Position numbers and translations under genes: made by a program. The notes below the pieces were generated by a model, which was given only the letters and a program-made list of their open reading frames with translations, was not told where the DNA came from and did not search any database. A stretch of DNA of 64,000 bases from Pontibacter chinhatensis (GTDB lineage: Bacteria > Bacteroidota > Bacteroidia > Cytophagales > Hymenobacteraceae): positions 434,001 to 498,000 of the forward strand of contig NZ_FOOT01000004.1 in NCBI RefSeq assembly GCF_900113285.1, in the 5' to 3' direction. Below, piece after piece: positions 26,007 to 34,864 of the stretch; the stretch's first letter is position 1, and each line of letters begins with the position of its first letter.

Positions 26007-26393
26007 ATGAGAGACGATTTTGACTACGAGGACGATTTCGCCTACAACGATTTCGACGATGAGGAGGAGGATGACTTCGGAATGACGTTTGAGGAGGATT
26101 TGTACCTGATGATACGGGAAAAACTCCGCGACACCATTCAGGAGTACAAGGGACAATACCCGGCTCTGAAAAAACTGGAGAGCGCCGTGAGCTCGTTTAA
26201 GGTGAACGCCAAAAATACGGACGACTCTAAATTCTACCCGCTGGCGGCCAAGCTTCTGAGCGAGCACATCAAGCCCCTAACGGAGGACTCGGAAGAGATC
26301 CAGGAAATCTACGACAACATGCAAACCGATATTTCTCGCTTCAAAAACCAGCGCGCGCATGGGTATGAGGGTGAGTTTTACCTGACAGATTAA
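26007..26393 (+). CDS. hypothetical acidic protein
   Basis: 128 residues. The first 35 are extremely acidic (runs of D and E with Phe/Tyr), followed by a helical domain (MIREKLRDTIQEYKGQYPALKKLESAVSSF). No signal peptide, membrane segment or known motif. The acidic tail suggests binding to a basic partner, which is only inference. Terminator directly downstream. Confidence 0.65.
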   Translation: MRDDFDYEDDFAYNDFDDEEEDDFGMTFEEDLYLMIREKLRDTIQEYKGQYPALKKLESAVSSFKVNAKNTDDSKFYPLAAKLLSEHIKPLTEDSEEIQEIYDNMQTDISRFKNQRAHGYEGEFYLTD

Positions 26394-26415
26394 TCTGTTT
26401 ACGAAAATATGCAGG

Positions 26416-26454
26416 GCAGCCTGAGCCGGATGGAACGGTTCAGGCTGCTTTTTT
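26416..26454 (+). terminator. rho-independent terminator
   Basis: A 9-bp stem GCAGCCTGA / TCAGGCTGC plus an inner CCG/CGG, then six T. Ends the acidic-protein gene. Confidence 0.85.
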
Positions 26455-26565
26455 ATTATATATAGATATATCTACTCACCTGACATTCTATATATATACT
26501 TCTACTAGCCAGCCACTTATATAAATCCTTTTGCTAATTATCCGTATAATAGTGCAAAATAAAGC

Positions 26566-26593
26566 ATTGAGAAAATAATAAATTATATATTTG
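26566..26593 (+). promoter_or_regulatory. Bacteroidota-type promoter
   Basis: TTG (26566-26568), 17-bp spacer, TATATTTG (26586-26593), a match to the TTTG/TAnnTTTG promoter form. Transcription should start near 26600, ahead of the gene at 26657. Confidence 0.65.
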
Positions 26594-26656
26594 TGGCATT
26601 ATATTGATGCAACCCTTTACAGGTTTTAGGAATCTTAAAGATACCGAACCGTAAAA

Positions 26657-27205
26657 ATGAAAGCTGTGATACATTCATTATTTCGCTCCTTATTTACCAT
26701 TAACAAACTTAATACTCCGGCCCGAATGGCGACAACGAAGCTACTAACTGGAGAGCAGTACCTTATTCAGACTGTGGATAAGCGCATAGCCCTCACAACT
26801 CACCGACTGATTCAGCGGCAGCACCCGCTGTCGTGGCGCAGCAGCAAAGCTGTTATGCTGGAGGACATTGCAGCCTGGGAAGTAAAACCCACAGGCTCGC
26901 AGGTGTACCTTGGCCTTAGCGTGCTCACAGCCTTGCTGGTATACTTTAACGAGTCCTTTTTCCTGCTTAGCGGCTTCTTCATCTCCCTCTTCTTCATGAC
27001 ACGCAGCCAAAAGGTGCATGTGCTAACCACACAGGGCCACAGCATGGTGCTGCCGCTTGATGTAGAGCAAAAACATATAAACAGCCTGATTGAGATGGTA
27101 AAGCAGGCACAGCAAAACCGCCTTAAAAAACTGGGTATTCAGAAACCTGTATACAACAAAACCAAGGCAGTGGCAGCTGTAGAAGGCGCCATGGCAGCTG
27201 CCTGA
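26657..27205 (+). CDS. hypothetical membrane protein with PH-like domain
   Basis: 182 residues. Seen: LLTGEQYLIQTVDKRIALTTHRLI, the opening of a bacterial PH-like (bPH2) fold, interrupted by a two-helix membrane hairpin (about 90-122), then a second strand region and a Lys-rich tail. Function unknown. The start at 26657 is the first ATG; 26726 (MATTKLL) is an alternative that would begin nearer the conserved part. Preceded by a good promoter and followed by a terminator. Confidence 0.6.
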   Translation: MKAVIHSLFRSLFTINKLNTPARMATTKLLTGEQYLIQTVDKRIALTTHRLIQRQHPLSWRSSKAVMLEDIAAWEVKPTGSQVYLGLSVLTALLVYFNESFFLLSGFFISLFFMTRSQKVHVLTTQGHSMVLPLDVEQKHINSLIEMVKQAQQNRLKKLGIQKPVYNKTKAVAAVEGAMAAA

Positions 27206-27233
27206 CGTTCCCAACCATACATGCGAAAGCACA

Positions 27234-27262
27234 AAAAAGGCAGCCTGAGAGCTGCCCTTTTT
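27234..27262 (+). terminator. rho-independent terminator
   Basis: Stem AAAAGGCAGC / GCTGCCcTTTT with one bulge and a T-rich end, 28 bp past the stop. Confidence 0.75.
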
Positions 27263-27378
27263 GTTTTAGCCCTGCAGGCAATAATCTGGAACCACATCCG
27301 TATTATCGCTATATTTAGGCGCTAAACCGTCTATATTTCAGACAGGCGTCGGAGCTTTTACATACATATCCGGATAAC

Positions 27379-28338
27379 GTGAACGCATATCAACTAAAAA
27401 TAAAGCAGGTTTTCAGCGAGGTGGGCAAGGTGGTGGTCGGCCAGTCGTACATGGTAAACCGCCTGCTGATTGGCCTGTTTACCGGGGGCCACATCCTGCT
27501 GGAGGGCGTGCCCGGTCTGGCCAAAACACTTACCATCAACTCGCTCTCCAAGGCACTGCACCTCGATTTCCAGCGCATACAGTTCACCCCAGACCTGCTG
27601 CCCTCCGACCTGATAGGCACGATGATCTATAACCAGAACGCCTCGGTGTTTGAGGTAAAGAAAGGCCCTATCTTCGCCAACCTTATACTTGCCGATGAGG
27701 TGAACCGCTCTCCGGCCAAGGTGCAGTCGGCGCTGCTGGAGGCCATGCAGGAGAAGCAGGTTACCATCGGCGAAACCACTTACAAGCTGGACCTGCCTTT
27801 TCTGGTGCTGGCTACCCAGAACCCGGTGGAGCACGAGGGTACTTACCCGCTGCCCGAGGCACAGGTAGACCGCTTTATGATGAAAGTATACATCGACTAC
27901 CCCAAGAAGGAGGACGAGCTGGAAATCATGCGCCGCATGGCCAACATGAGCTTTACCGGCTCGGTAGCCAAGGTACTTTCCAGAGAGGACGTGTTTGCCA
28001 TCCGCAACGAGATTAACAATGTACAGATCTCCGAGACGCTGGAGAAGTATATTATCGAGCTGGTGTTTGCCTCCCGCCGCCCGTTGGAGTATGACCTGGT
28101 AGAGTTCGCGCCCTACATCCAGTTCGGGGTGTCGCCGCGGGCAAGTATAGCCCTTAACCGCGCCGCCAAAGCCGTGGCCTACTTCGACGACCGTGACTAC
28201 GTGCTGCCCGAGGACATCAAAGAAGTGGCCTACGACGTGATGAACCACCGCCTTATACTTAACTACGAGGCCGAGGCCGACGGCATCCGCACCAAAGACT
28301 TTATCGAATCTATCCTTCGGAAGGTACCTATCAGCTAA
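27379..28338 (+). CDS. MoxR-family AAA+ ATPase
   Basis: 319 residues. MoxR ATPases act as chaperones or assembly factors, often with von Willebrand A proteins and DUF58 proteins. Seen: Walker A GVPGLAKT (about 43-50), PSDLIGTMIY, Walker B LILADEVNR, sensor LATQNPVEHEGTYPLPEAQ, the DRFMMKV block and an arginine-rich C-terminal lid domain. The start is a GTG at 27379; the conserved text begins close to it. Unusually, no DUF58, VWA or transglutaminase partner gene is adjacent, and a strong terminator follows immediately. Confidence 0.9.
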   Translation: MNAYQLKIKQVFSEVGKVVVGQSYMVNRLLIGLFTGGHILLEGVPGLAKTLTINSLSKALHLDFQRIQFTPDLLPSDLIGTMIYNQNASVFEVKKGPIFANLILADEVNRSPAKVQSALLEAMQEKQVTIGETTYKLDLPFLVLATQNPVEHEGTYPLPEAQVDRFMMKVYIDYPKKEDELEIMRRMANMSFTGSVAKVLSREDVFAIRNEINNVQISETLEKYIIELVFASRRPLEYDLVEFAPYIQFGVSPRASIALNRAAKAVAYFDDRDYVLPEDIKEVAYDVMNHRLILNYEAEADGIRTKDFIESILRKVPIS

Positions 28339-28375
28339 AGCCTTCTAAACGTTATAGAGTATACCCACGTACCAG

Positions 28376-28411
28376 AAACTCCCGCTACACATGGCTGTAG
28401 CGGGAGTTTTT
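28376..28411 (+). terminator. rho-independent terminator
   Basis: A 14-bp perfect stem (28376-28389 with 28396-28409), 6-nt loop and T run, ending the MoxR gene. Confidence 0.9.
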
Positions 28412-28431
28412 GACTTTGTTTCTGAGAAACT

Positions 28432-28584
28432 ATGTGGAAAGGTCTTTTAAAACTATACTTCCTAAGGAGGCTTTTAGGCGGCGGGCGCGGTGACAGCGGT
28501 GGCAGAGGAGGTGGCTGTGGTTGCCTTGGCTTTGTCGTGCTGCTGGTTATACTTGCCGTAGTCTTCCTGCTCTTCCGCTCCTAA
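28432..28584 (+). CDS. 50-residue glycine-rich membrane peptide
   Basis: A short open frame from ATG to TAA. Seen: a basic amphipathic start (MWKGLLKLYFLRRLLGG), a Gly/Arg/Ser-rich middle with GGGCGCLGF, then one hydrophobic helix VVLLVILAVVFLLFRS to the end. The layout (basic start, GCGC, C-terminal helix) looks designed rather than random, and the gene is isolated by a terminator on its left and a hairpin on its right. The in-frame CTA-TAC-TTC and ATA-CTT both lie within TATACTT words. No function known; confidence is limited by its small size. Confidence 0.5.
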   Translation: MWKGLLKLYFLRRLLGGGRGDSGGRGGGCGCLGFVVLLVILAVVFLLFRS

Positions 28585-28608
28585 GCAACAGGCCACAGCA
28601 AGTATAAA

Positions 28609-28637
28609 AATAGACCCGCCCTGCTGGCGGGTCTATT
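28609..28637 (-). terminator. hairpin after the small peptide gene
   Basis: A 12-bp perfect stem (28609-28620 with 28626-28637). The T-rich side is on the minus strand, so as a terminator it faces leftward; on the plus strand it could still protect or end the peptide mRNA. Confidence 0.55.
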
Positions 28638-28917
28638 GGCGCAGTGTGGGAGACTAAGCCACACCACTCTTGATGGCGCAGTAGATCTCACCCATCATGC
28701 GCAATCAGTTTCTTTGTTAAGGCAGGATTCATGCAACAAAACTATCCCGGCAATATTAGCTGTAGATTATTGCAGCATTACTGTTTTGTTAAAATCCACC
28801 CGACAGTCGTTTCCTGCCTCTGCAAGAGCGATTCATCTCCCCTACTCTGGCCAAAACCTGACCATATAGCAATAAGACTCTATACTTCAGTGCCTTACAT
28901 CCAAACATTAGCCTTTA
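28638..28917. other. intergenic region upstream of the Pho box array
   Basis: 280 bp with no supported gene. A GCGCA...TGCGC inverted pair (28676-28702) and one TATACTT word (28882) are the only structures noticed. Confidence 0.4.
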
Positions 28918-28973
28918 TTAATAGAAGCTTAACCACCTATTAATATTGAGGTAATACGGCCCCTCTACTTTTG
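28918..28973 (+). promoter_or_regulatory. candidate Pho box array and promoter of the TonB receptor gene
   Basis: Four hexamers at exact 11-bp steps: TTAATA (28918), TTAACC (28929), TTAATA (28940), GTAATA (28951). They are followed after 9 bp by the -7 element TACTTTTG (28966-28973). TTG at 28946-28948 is at -33 distance. The layout is superimposable on 33082-33137 and 34687-34742. TTAACA-like hexamers at 11-bp period are the known form of the Bacillus PhoP box; use here is inference. Confidence 0.7.
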
Positions 28974-28997
28974 TCGCATCAATCAGACTACAATACA

Positions 28998-31727
28998 ATG
29001 CGACAGAATCTCACCACAGTTCTATTTTTCCTGCTATCGGCTTTTCTTTCGGTGCATGCGCAGACGGGCAGCATACAGGGAGCCATCAAAGACGCCAGCA
29101 ACGGCGAGGAGTTGATTGGCGCTATCATCAGGGTGCAGGACACGGGGATGGGGGCACCTTCGGATGCCTTCGGTAATTTCCGCATCGACAACGTGAAGGA
29201 GGGCTCTTATACTTTAGAAGTGAACAGCCTCTCATACACGCCCAAAACGATTGCCAATGTTACTGTAACGGCAGGCAAAACCACAACGCTCGATATCAGG
29301 CTGGAGCAAAACACAGCGCAGCTGGCGGAGGTAACCATCACGGCCAAAGGAAATAGGGAAACGGAGCAAATCTTACTCTTAGACCAGAAAAAAGCCGTTA
29401 TAGCCACCCAGGCTATCGGCGCACAGGAACTCTCCCGGAAAGGCGTTAGCGATGCCGAAGGCGCCGTTGCCAAGATCTCGGGCGTTTCAAAGCGCGACGG
29501 CGTGAAGAACGTGTTCGTCCGCGGATTAGGTGACCGCTACAACACGACCACTCTCAACGGGTTTGCCATCCCCTCTGAAGACCCCGAATTCAAGAACATC
29601 TCCCTCGATTTCTTCACAAGCGATATGATTCAGTCGGTTGATGTGAACAAGGTATTCTCCGCATCGATGAATGGTGATGTGGGGGGCGCGCTGATTAACA
29701 TCAACTCCAAAGAACTGGTTGATGACCATGCGTTTCAAATCGGCGTTTCAACCGGGATAAACAGCCAGGTGCCAGGCAGTAACTTTTATGTGCCCGATGG
29801 CCTGAGCAAATTCGGCTATGCCACCGCATCAGGCAACCCTAAGAATGGAAACGGGCAGCAATTCCTGAACAATTACTCCTTTAATAACTCGCTTGACCCG
29901 GCACAGAAAAACCCCTTGTTAAACGGCGGCATCTCTTTTTCCGGCGGCAAAAGGTTCCTGGACAAGCACCGCTTTTTTGTGATGGGCTCAATGGATAACA
30001 AGTACCATTACCAGGAGGGCGTTACCCGATTGATTACAGCGACCAATCCTGAAAACCCTTTCCGCGATTTTGACTACCAGCAATCCACCCGAAGCGCTTC
30101 CCATATGTTAGCGGGTAATCTAGAGATTAACCTGAACAACAGCCAACTACGCTACAACTCCCTGTACCTGCACACAGCTACCGCCGCAGCAGCAGGCTTC
30201 TACGGCAAGGAGACAGAACAATTCCAGGTAGCCGAGGACCACAACTCAGAAGGGTACACCAGGCGCCTGCAGGTGAACGACAATACGGCTTTTATAAACC
30301 AACTCATCTGGGACGGCAATTTATCGGATAGGATAACCTACAACGTAGGGGCTGCGGTAAACCATGTCATCGGCCAGGAGCCTGACCGCCGAATCATCAT
30401 GTTCCCATCCATCGGAGACGGCATGGTACAATTGGGCGTGGGAGAAGGAAGAAACCAACGCTTCAACAGTAAAATAACAGAAACCGCTGTCCTGCCTAAA
30501 GTTAACCTGCAATACGCGCTTTCGACAGACCCGGCAAAACTATCTTACCTGGAAGTCGGCTACGATAGCCGGATTAGCTCCAAAAACTTCTCGGCCCCCA
30601 TTTACAACCTTATCTGGGCTGACGGGCAGAGTACGCTCCCTACTTTCCGACTGGATGACATCCGCCTCGACCCATACTTTAACCAGGAGAGCTTAGCAAA
30701 CGGCGACTTTAGAGTAGAGCACTTCAATGACACCTACGATGTGGAACGAAACAACCACGGCGCCTATGTGGATGTGGTGCATCAGGTCGGAACCAAACTT
30801 ACCCTGAATGCAGGATTAAGGGCAGATGACATTTACACGAAGATTAACTATAAAGTTAACCGTGGCGCTGATGTCGGGTCTAACACGATTGATGAGTTCT
30901 TTCTATCGCCCAGCCTTAACGTCAAATACGAGCTCAACGATAAAAACCATCTAAGAACAGGCATCAGCCGCACCTATACCCTGCCGCAGGATAAGGAAAT
31001 ATCGCCTTTCATTTACCTGGGCATTGACGGAAACGAGAATGGTAACCCAAACCTGGAAGTATCCACCAACTACAACTTCGACCTGAAATGGGACTACTAC
31101 CCATCAGCGGACGAGCAAATCTCGGTGAATGCCTTTTACAAGCATATCCTCAATCCCATCGCAAGGGTAGACCAGGGCAACTCGGCCGGCCTAAGAACCT
31201 ATGATAACGTGTCGGACCATGCCGTGGCCACCGGTGTGGAGGTAGAGGTTAGAAAATCGCTGATGAATCTTGCCGAGAAGCATCGTCTGAATGCCGGCCT
31301 GAATGCCTCCTACATCCACACGAGAGTAAACCTGGACCCAACCTTCTTTGTGCAGAACACCTCCTCTACTCTGGAAGGAGCCGCCCCCTACATCCTCAAC
31401 GCGGACCTGACTTACAACCTGCTCACCGACAGAAATGTTAGCGTAACATCAGCACTGGTCCTCAACTACCTGAGCGACAAAGTGCACACCATCGGCACAC
31501 GTGGCTTCAACAACCTGATTGAGGAAAGCATCACCACCCTGGACTTTGTGACCGCCGTAGGCCTGAACGAGCACCTCAAACTCAATCTGAAAGCCAAAAA
31601 CCTGTTGAACCCGGCCTACAGACTTACCCGAGAAGGCGCCGGCGCCGATACAGCTCCTCAGACCGTGGTTATCCGCAGCTATAAGCGAGGTGTTCAGTTC
31701 GACTTCGGCGTGACCTACCAGTTTTAA
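28998..31727 (+). CDS. TonB-dependent outer membrane receptor with carboxypeptidase-regulatory-like domain
   Basis: 909 residues from ATG 28998. Seen: signal peptide MRQNLTTVLFFLLSAFLSVHAQ, an N-terminal carboxypeptidase-regulatory-like domain (GSIQGAIKDASNGEELIGAIIRV ... FGNFRIDNVKEGSY), a plug domain with VFVRGLGDRYNTTTLNGFAIPS and GGALININSKEL, and a long beta-barrel ending with the aromatic GVTYQF. It imports a ligand across the outer membrane using TonB. Its place at the head of the phosphate island, with a Pho box array, suggests phosphate or a phosphorylated compound as ligand (inference). The TATACTT word is nearly absent (one at about 29209), unlike neighbours. Confidence 0.9.
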   Translation: MRQNLTTVLFFLLSAFLSVHAQTGSIQGAIKDASNGEELIGAIIRVQDTGMGAPSDAFGNFRIDNVKEGSYTLEVNSLSYTPKTIANVTVTAGKTTTLDIRLEQNTAQLAEVTITAKGNRETEQILLLDQKKAVIATQAIGAQELSRKGVSDAEGAVAKISGVSKRDGVKNVFVRGLGDRYNTTTLNGFAIPSEDPEFKNISLDFFTSDMIQSVDVNKVFSASMNGDVGGALININSKELVDDHAFQIGVSTGINSQVPGSNFYVPDGLSKFGYATASGNPKNGNGQQFLNNYSFNNSLDPAQKNPLLNGGISFSGGKRFLDKHRFFVMGSMDNKYHYQEGVTRLITATNPENPFRDFDYQQSTRSASHMLAGNLEINLNNSQLRYNSLYLHTATAAAAGFYGKETEQFQVAEDHNSEGYTRRLQVNDNTAFINQLIWDGNLSDRITYNVGAAVNHVIGQEPDRRIIMFPSIGDGMVQLGVGEGRNQRFNSKITETAVLPKVNLQYALSTDPAKLSYLEVGYDSRISSKNFSAPIYNLIWADGQSTLPTFRLDDIRLDPYFNQESLANGDFRVEHFNDTYDVERNNHGAYVDVVHQVGTKLTLNAGLRADDIYTKINYKVNRGADVGSNTIDEFFLSPSLNVKYELNDKNHLRTGISRTYTLPQDKEISPFIYLGIDGNENGNPNLEVSTNYNFDLKWDYYPSADEQISVNAFYKHILNPIARVDQGNSAGLRTYDNVSDHAVATGVEVEVRKSLMNLAEKHRLNAGLNASYIHTRVNLDPTFFVQNTSSTLEGAAPYILNADLTYNLLTDRNVSVTSALVLNYLSDKVHTIGTRGFNNLIEESITTLDFVTAVGLNEHLKLNLKAKNLLNPAYRLTREGAGADTAPQTVVIRSYKRGVQFDFGVTYQF

Positions 31728-31796
31728 CAATTAGTTAATAATCCGTTCACATTCAGTTGATTTCTCATTACTAACATTGTATAAACAATCAAAAAA

Positions 31797-32924
31797 ATGA
31801 AAAAGACAATCCTTTACCTATTGATGATTCCGCTGGGGCTATTTTCCTGCAAAGAGGACGATGATTCGACACCAGCACCAGTTGTAAACAATGAACTAAG
31901 CGGTGACATCTCCACCGAAGTAACACTTGACCCGAACATCGAATACAAATTAACAGGGTCATTGCTTGTAGTGGATGGCGGTAAACTCCGTATTCCGGCA
32001 GGCACGGTTATCAAAGCCGAGAAGGGCTTCAACAAGTATATTCTGGTGGAGCAAGGTGGTCAAATCTTTGTGAACGGTACGGCCGACAAGCCGGTTAAAA
32101 TAACATCTGCGGCGGCTAGCCCTGCGCAGGGCGACTGGGGTGGCTTGATTATTAACGGTAAGGCAAAACTTTCCGGCCCGGCTGGCAAAGTGACTACCAG
32201 CACCACAGAAATTAACCCGGCCGTTATTTACGGCGGCGATAATAACAACGACAACTCCGGCTCAATCGAATACCTTATCCTGGAGTATACCGGCGCAAAG
32301 TCTTCCGCTGATATCGAGCACAATGGTCTGACGCTGAATGCCGTGGGAAGCGGCACTAAAATCGAGAACGTTTACATACCGTATGGTGCTGATGACGCGA
32401 TAGAGTTCTTCGGTGGCTCGGTAAATGTGAAGAACCTGTTGGTAGTGGATTCTGATGACGACATGTTCGACGTGACGCAGGGCTGGTCAGGCACGCTGGA
32501 TAACGCCTATGGTGTTTGGAAGGCCGGCTATACCAGCACAGAGTCTGACCCAAGAGGCGCTGAGCTGGACGGCAACCTGGATGGCAACACTCCTGGCGAC
32601 GTGAACCAGTCTGACTTCATCTTCAAGAACATCACGATTGCAAACGAGTCTACATTTGAGATGCAGGATGCGGTGAAGGTGCGCAGAGGCGCTAAGGCCC
32701 ATATCACCAACCTCCTTATCAAAGGCGGCTCCGCCACAGACCTGATTGACCTGACAGACGGCAAAGGAAATGGAAATGCCGGTACTGTTATCGAGTATCA
32801 CCATACCGGTGTAACGGTGAAAGGCCAGGAAGTGAAAAATCCTGACAGGGCCGACATCAAAGCCAACAATGCAAACACAGGCGCTGATACCTCCGTGTTC
32901 GGCTGGACTGGCTACAAATTCTAA
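31797..32924 (+). CDS. beta-helix lipoprotein paired with the TonB receptor
   Basis: 375 residues. Seen: lipoprotein signal MKKTILYLLMIPLGLFSC with Cys18, a Thr/Pro linker, then repeats typical of a right-handed beta-helix (GTVIKAEKGF, WGGLIINGKAKLSG, IEYLILEYTGA, LTLNAVGSGTKIENVYIPYGADDAIEFFGGSVNVKNLLVVDSDDD). It probably sits on the outer membrane. Its place 69 bp after the receptor gene suggests it is the surface or periplasmic partner that binds or processes the receptor's ligand; function not shown by sequence. Acidic, calcium-site-like DDDMFD and DGNLDGNTPGD stretches are present. Confidence 0.75.
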   Translation: MKKTILYLLMIPLGLFSCKEDDDSTPAPVVNNELSGDISTEVTLDPNIEYKLTGSLLVVDGGKLRIPAGTVIKAEKGFNKYILVEQGGQIFVNGTADKPVKITSAAASPAQGDWGGLIINGKAKLSGPAGKVTTSTTEINPAVIYGGDNNNDNSGSIEYLILEYTGAKSSADIEHNGLTLNAVGSGTKIENVYIPYGADDAIEFFGGSVNVKNLLVVDSDDDMFDVTQGWSGTLDNAYGVWKAGYTSTESDPRGAELDGNLDGNTPGDVNQSDFIFKNITIANESTFEMQDAVKVRRGAKAHITNLLIKGGSATDLIDLTDGKGNGNAGTVIEYHHTGVTVKGQEVKNPDRADIKANNANTGADTSVFGWTGYKF

Positions 32925-32948
32925 ACAGAATTTAAAACTATACTGGAG

Positions 32949-32984
32949 GCTGTTACAGATGGATATTTGTGACAGCTTTTTTTT
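32949..32984 (+). terminator. rho-independent terminator
   Basis: An 8-bp stem GCTGTTAC / GTGACAGC (one G-T pair) and eight T, ending the receptor-lipoprotein unit. Confidence 0.85.
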
Positions 32985-33081
32985 GCGTGAGGGGATGAGA
33001 GAGGTTTATACTTTATAGCTGAAGGTGGCACGCATCGCGTTTTTATACTTTGCAGTAACTAAAAATAAAAGGCAACATTTG

Positions 33082-33137
33082 TTAACACTTTCTTAACATG
33101 AGCATAACGCATGAATAACATTGGCGTCCAACCTTTG
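33082..33137 (+). promoter_or_regulatory. candidate Pho box array and promoter of the first porin gene
   Basis: TTAACA (33082), TTAACA (33093), ATAACG (33104), ATAACA (33115) at exact 11-bp steps, then 9 bp, then AACCTTTG (33130-33137) in the -7 position. First repeat to -7 is 48 bp, as at 28918 and 34687. Confidence 0.72.
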
Positions 33138-33194
33138 TGGCGTTGAAAATAATTCAGTATTCTAAAGCTTTAAAAGGCTTTTCATATTCAACGG

Positions 33195-33243
33195 CTGCCT
33201 TCCTGCAGCGAGTAGACTCCGCGGCAGGAACAGACTAAGGCAG
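33195..33243 (+). promoter_or_regulatory. structured 5' leader of the porin mRNA
   Basis: Nested stems CTGCC/GGCAG (33195-33199 with 33239-33243) and TTCCTGC/GCAGGAA (33200-33206 with 33224-33230), with a small GAGT/ACTC inside. It ends 26 bp before the ATG. It may affect stability or translation; no known riboswitch is recognised. Confidence 0.4.
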
Positions 33244-33269
33244 TAAGCAAAACTATTCTCACCCAAGAA

Positions 33270-34544
33270 ATGAAAGTAACGACAGTAACGCGTGCTATCC
33301 TGGCGGCAGGACTAGCCACAGGCTTTTTTATCTCGAAAGAAGCGAAAGCACAGACTTCGGACTCTACCGCACAGCGCACGTCGGTGATGGTGCAGCAGCC
33401 AGCCCCTGCCGCGGTGCAGGAAGCACCTAAAAAGAAGGCTTGGTACGACATCATCTCTATCAGAGGCTACGCCCAAATCAGGTACAACCGCTTGCTCGAA
33501 ACCAACCCCAACCTAAAATGCGACCAGTGCGACAGATCTTTAGGCGAAAATGGCGGCTTATTTATTAGGCGCGCCCGCCTGGTCTTCAGCGGCAATGTAA
33601 CCGACCGTATCTCCTTTTATATACAGCCAGATCTGGCTTCTTCCGTCAGCTCTACCTCGCTTAACTTCCTGCAACTGCGCGATGCCTACTTTGATGTAGC
33701 GATGGACCAGAAGAAGGAATACAGGGTACGCCTTGGCCAGAGCAAGATCCCGTACGGCTTTGAGAACCTGCAGTCGAGCAGCAACCGCCTTACCCTGGAT
33801 CGAAACGATGCCCTTAACAGCGCCATTGCCAACGAGCGCGACCTGGGTGTGTTCTTCTACTACGCGCCACAGGAAATCAGGGGGCGTTTTGATGAGCTGA
33901 CCAGCTCTGGCCTGAAAGGGAGCGGAGACTATGGCATGTTGGGTATTGGTGTATTTAACGGACAAACCGCCAACAAACCCGAAGCCAACGACAACCTTCA
34001 TGCTGTTGCCAGGCTAACCTATCCTTTTAAACTAACCAATGGCCGGTTTATAGAAACAGGCATACAGGCCTACTCCGGCAAGTATACGGTTACGCCTGAC
34101 ATGGTAACTTCTGGGGTTGCTGTTGACAAGAGCTACACAGACCAGCGCGTGGCGGCATCGCTTGTAGTATATCCGCAGCCGCTGGGCTTCCAGGCTGAGT
34201 ATAATATTGGCAAGGGCCCTGAGTATGACCCTGCGGCAAACGCTATTGTAGAGAAGTCGCTGCATGGCGGCTACGCACAGGCCATGTACAGGCTTGAGGC
34301 AGGCGACCAAGTTATTATGCCGTTTGTAAAGGCGCAATACTACGATGGGGGCAAAAAGCACGAAAAAGACGCGCCCGGCTACCTGGTGTATGAAACAGAG
34401 ATTGGTGCAGAATGGCTCATCAACAAGAGCCTGGAGTTTACTGCCCTCTACTCCATCGGCGACAGAACGGTGCGCAATGCAGCCAACCCGGATAACAACC
34501 AGCATGGCAACCGGCTGAGACTGCAGGCACAGTTTAATTTCTAA
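33270..34544 (+). CDS. OprO/OprP-type porin
   Basis: 424 residues: signal peptide ending EAKAQ (about residue 28), a linker rich in Pro/Ala/Gln, then a beta-barrel opening IISIRGYAQIRYNRL and containing LFIRRARLVFSGNVTDRISFYIQPD and RVRLGQSKIPYGFENLQSSSNRL, the pattern of phosphate-selective porin O and P. It ends with aromatic LQAQFNF for outer-membrane insertion. Two Cys (CDQC) near residue 90 are unusual in a porin. With its Pho box array and the downstream pst genes it most likely lets phosphate or polyphosphate through the outer membrane. Confidence 0.85.
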   Translation: MKVTTVTRAILAAGLATGFFISKEAKAQTSDSTAQRTSVMVQQPAPAAVQEAPKKKAWYDIISIRGYAQIRYNRLLETNPNLKCDQCDRSLGENGGLFIRRARLVFSGNVTDRISFYIQPDLASSVSSTSLNFLQLRDAYFDVAMDQKKEYRVRLGQSKIPYGFENLQSSSNRLTLDRNDALNSAIANERDLGVFFYYAPQEIRGRFDELTSSGLKGSGDYGMLGIGVFNGQTANKPEANDNLHAVARLTYPFKLTNGRFIETGIQAYSGKYTVTPDMVTSGVAVDKSYTDQRVAASLVVYPQPLGFQAEYNIGKGPEYDPAANAIVEKSLHGGYAQAMYRLEAGDQVIMPFVKAQYYDGGKKHEKDAPGYLVYETEIGAEWLINKSLEFTALYSIGDRTVRNAANPDNNQHGNRLRLQAQFNF

Positions 34545-34564
34545 CTCCTTCTTCGCAGATACGG

Positions 34565-34603
34565 CATACCCTTTGGCTGCAAGGCCAGAGGGTATGTTTT
34601 TTT
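34565..34603 (+). terminator. rho-independent terminator
   Basis: A 13-bp stem (34565-34577 with 34584-34596, one G-T pair) and seven T after the first porin gene. Confidence 0.88.
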
Positions 34604-34686
34604 ATACTTCAATTTATAGGTTGCACCACCCTCCCCAGCCGCCTCCCAACCTCTCGCAGCCAGGTAAAAGTCCTTGTTAGCAGGAC

Positions 34687-34742
34687 TTAACATTAAGTTA
34701 ACATTGAGGTAACTACCAGGTAATATAACACGCGTTACTTTG
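34687..34742 (+). promoter_or_regulatory. candidate Pho box array and promoter of the second porin gene
   Basis: TTAACA (34687), TTAACA (34698), GTAACT (34709), GTAATA (34720) at exact 11-bp steps, then 9 bp, then TTACTTTG (34735-34742) at the -7 position. It shares ATTGAGGTAA with the TonB receptor promoter in the same register. Confidence 0.72.
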
Positions 34743-34864
34743 CAGCGTAGATTGCAAAAAGTTATAGCTGCAGCCTGACTAACTGCAGGTAGTTTGCAAA
34801 GAACATATGGCCTGACTAACCATATAGAAGTATAAAGGTTAATTCTCACCTAACCCTTTGACTC

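Noticed and set aside
28636..28943. 70-77 residue frames before the TonB receptor
   Set aside because: They overlap the Pho box array and promoter, have no ribosome binding site and resemble nothing.
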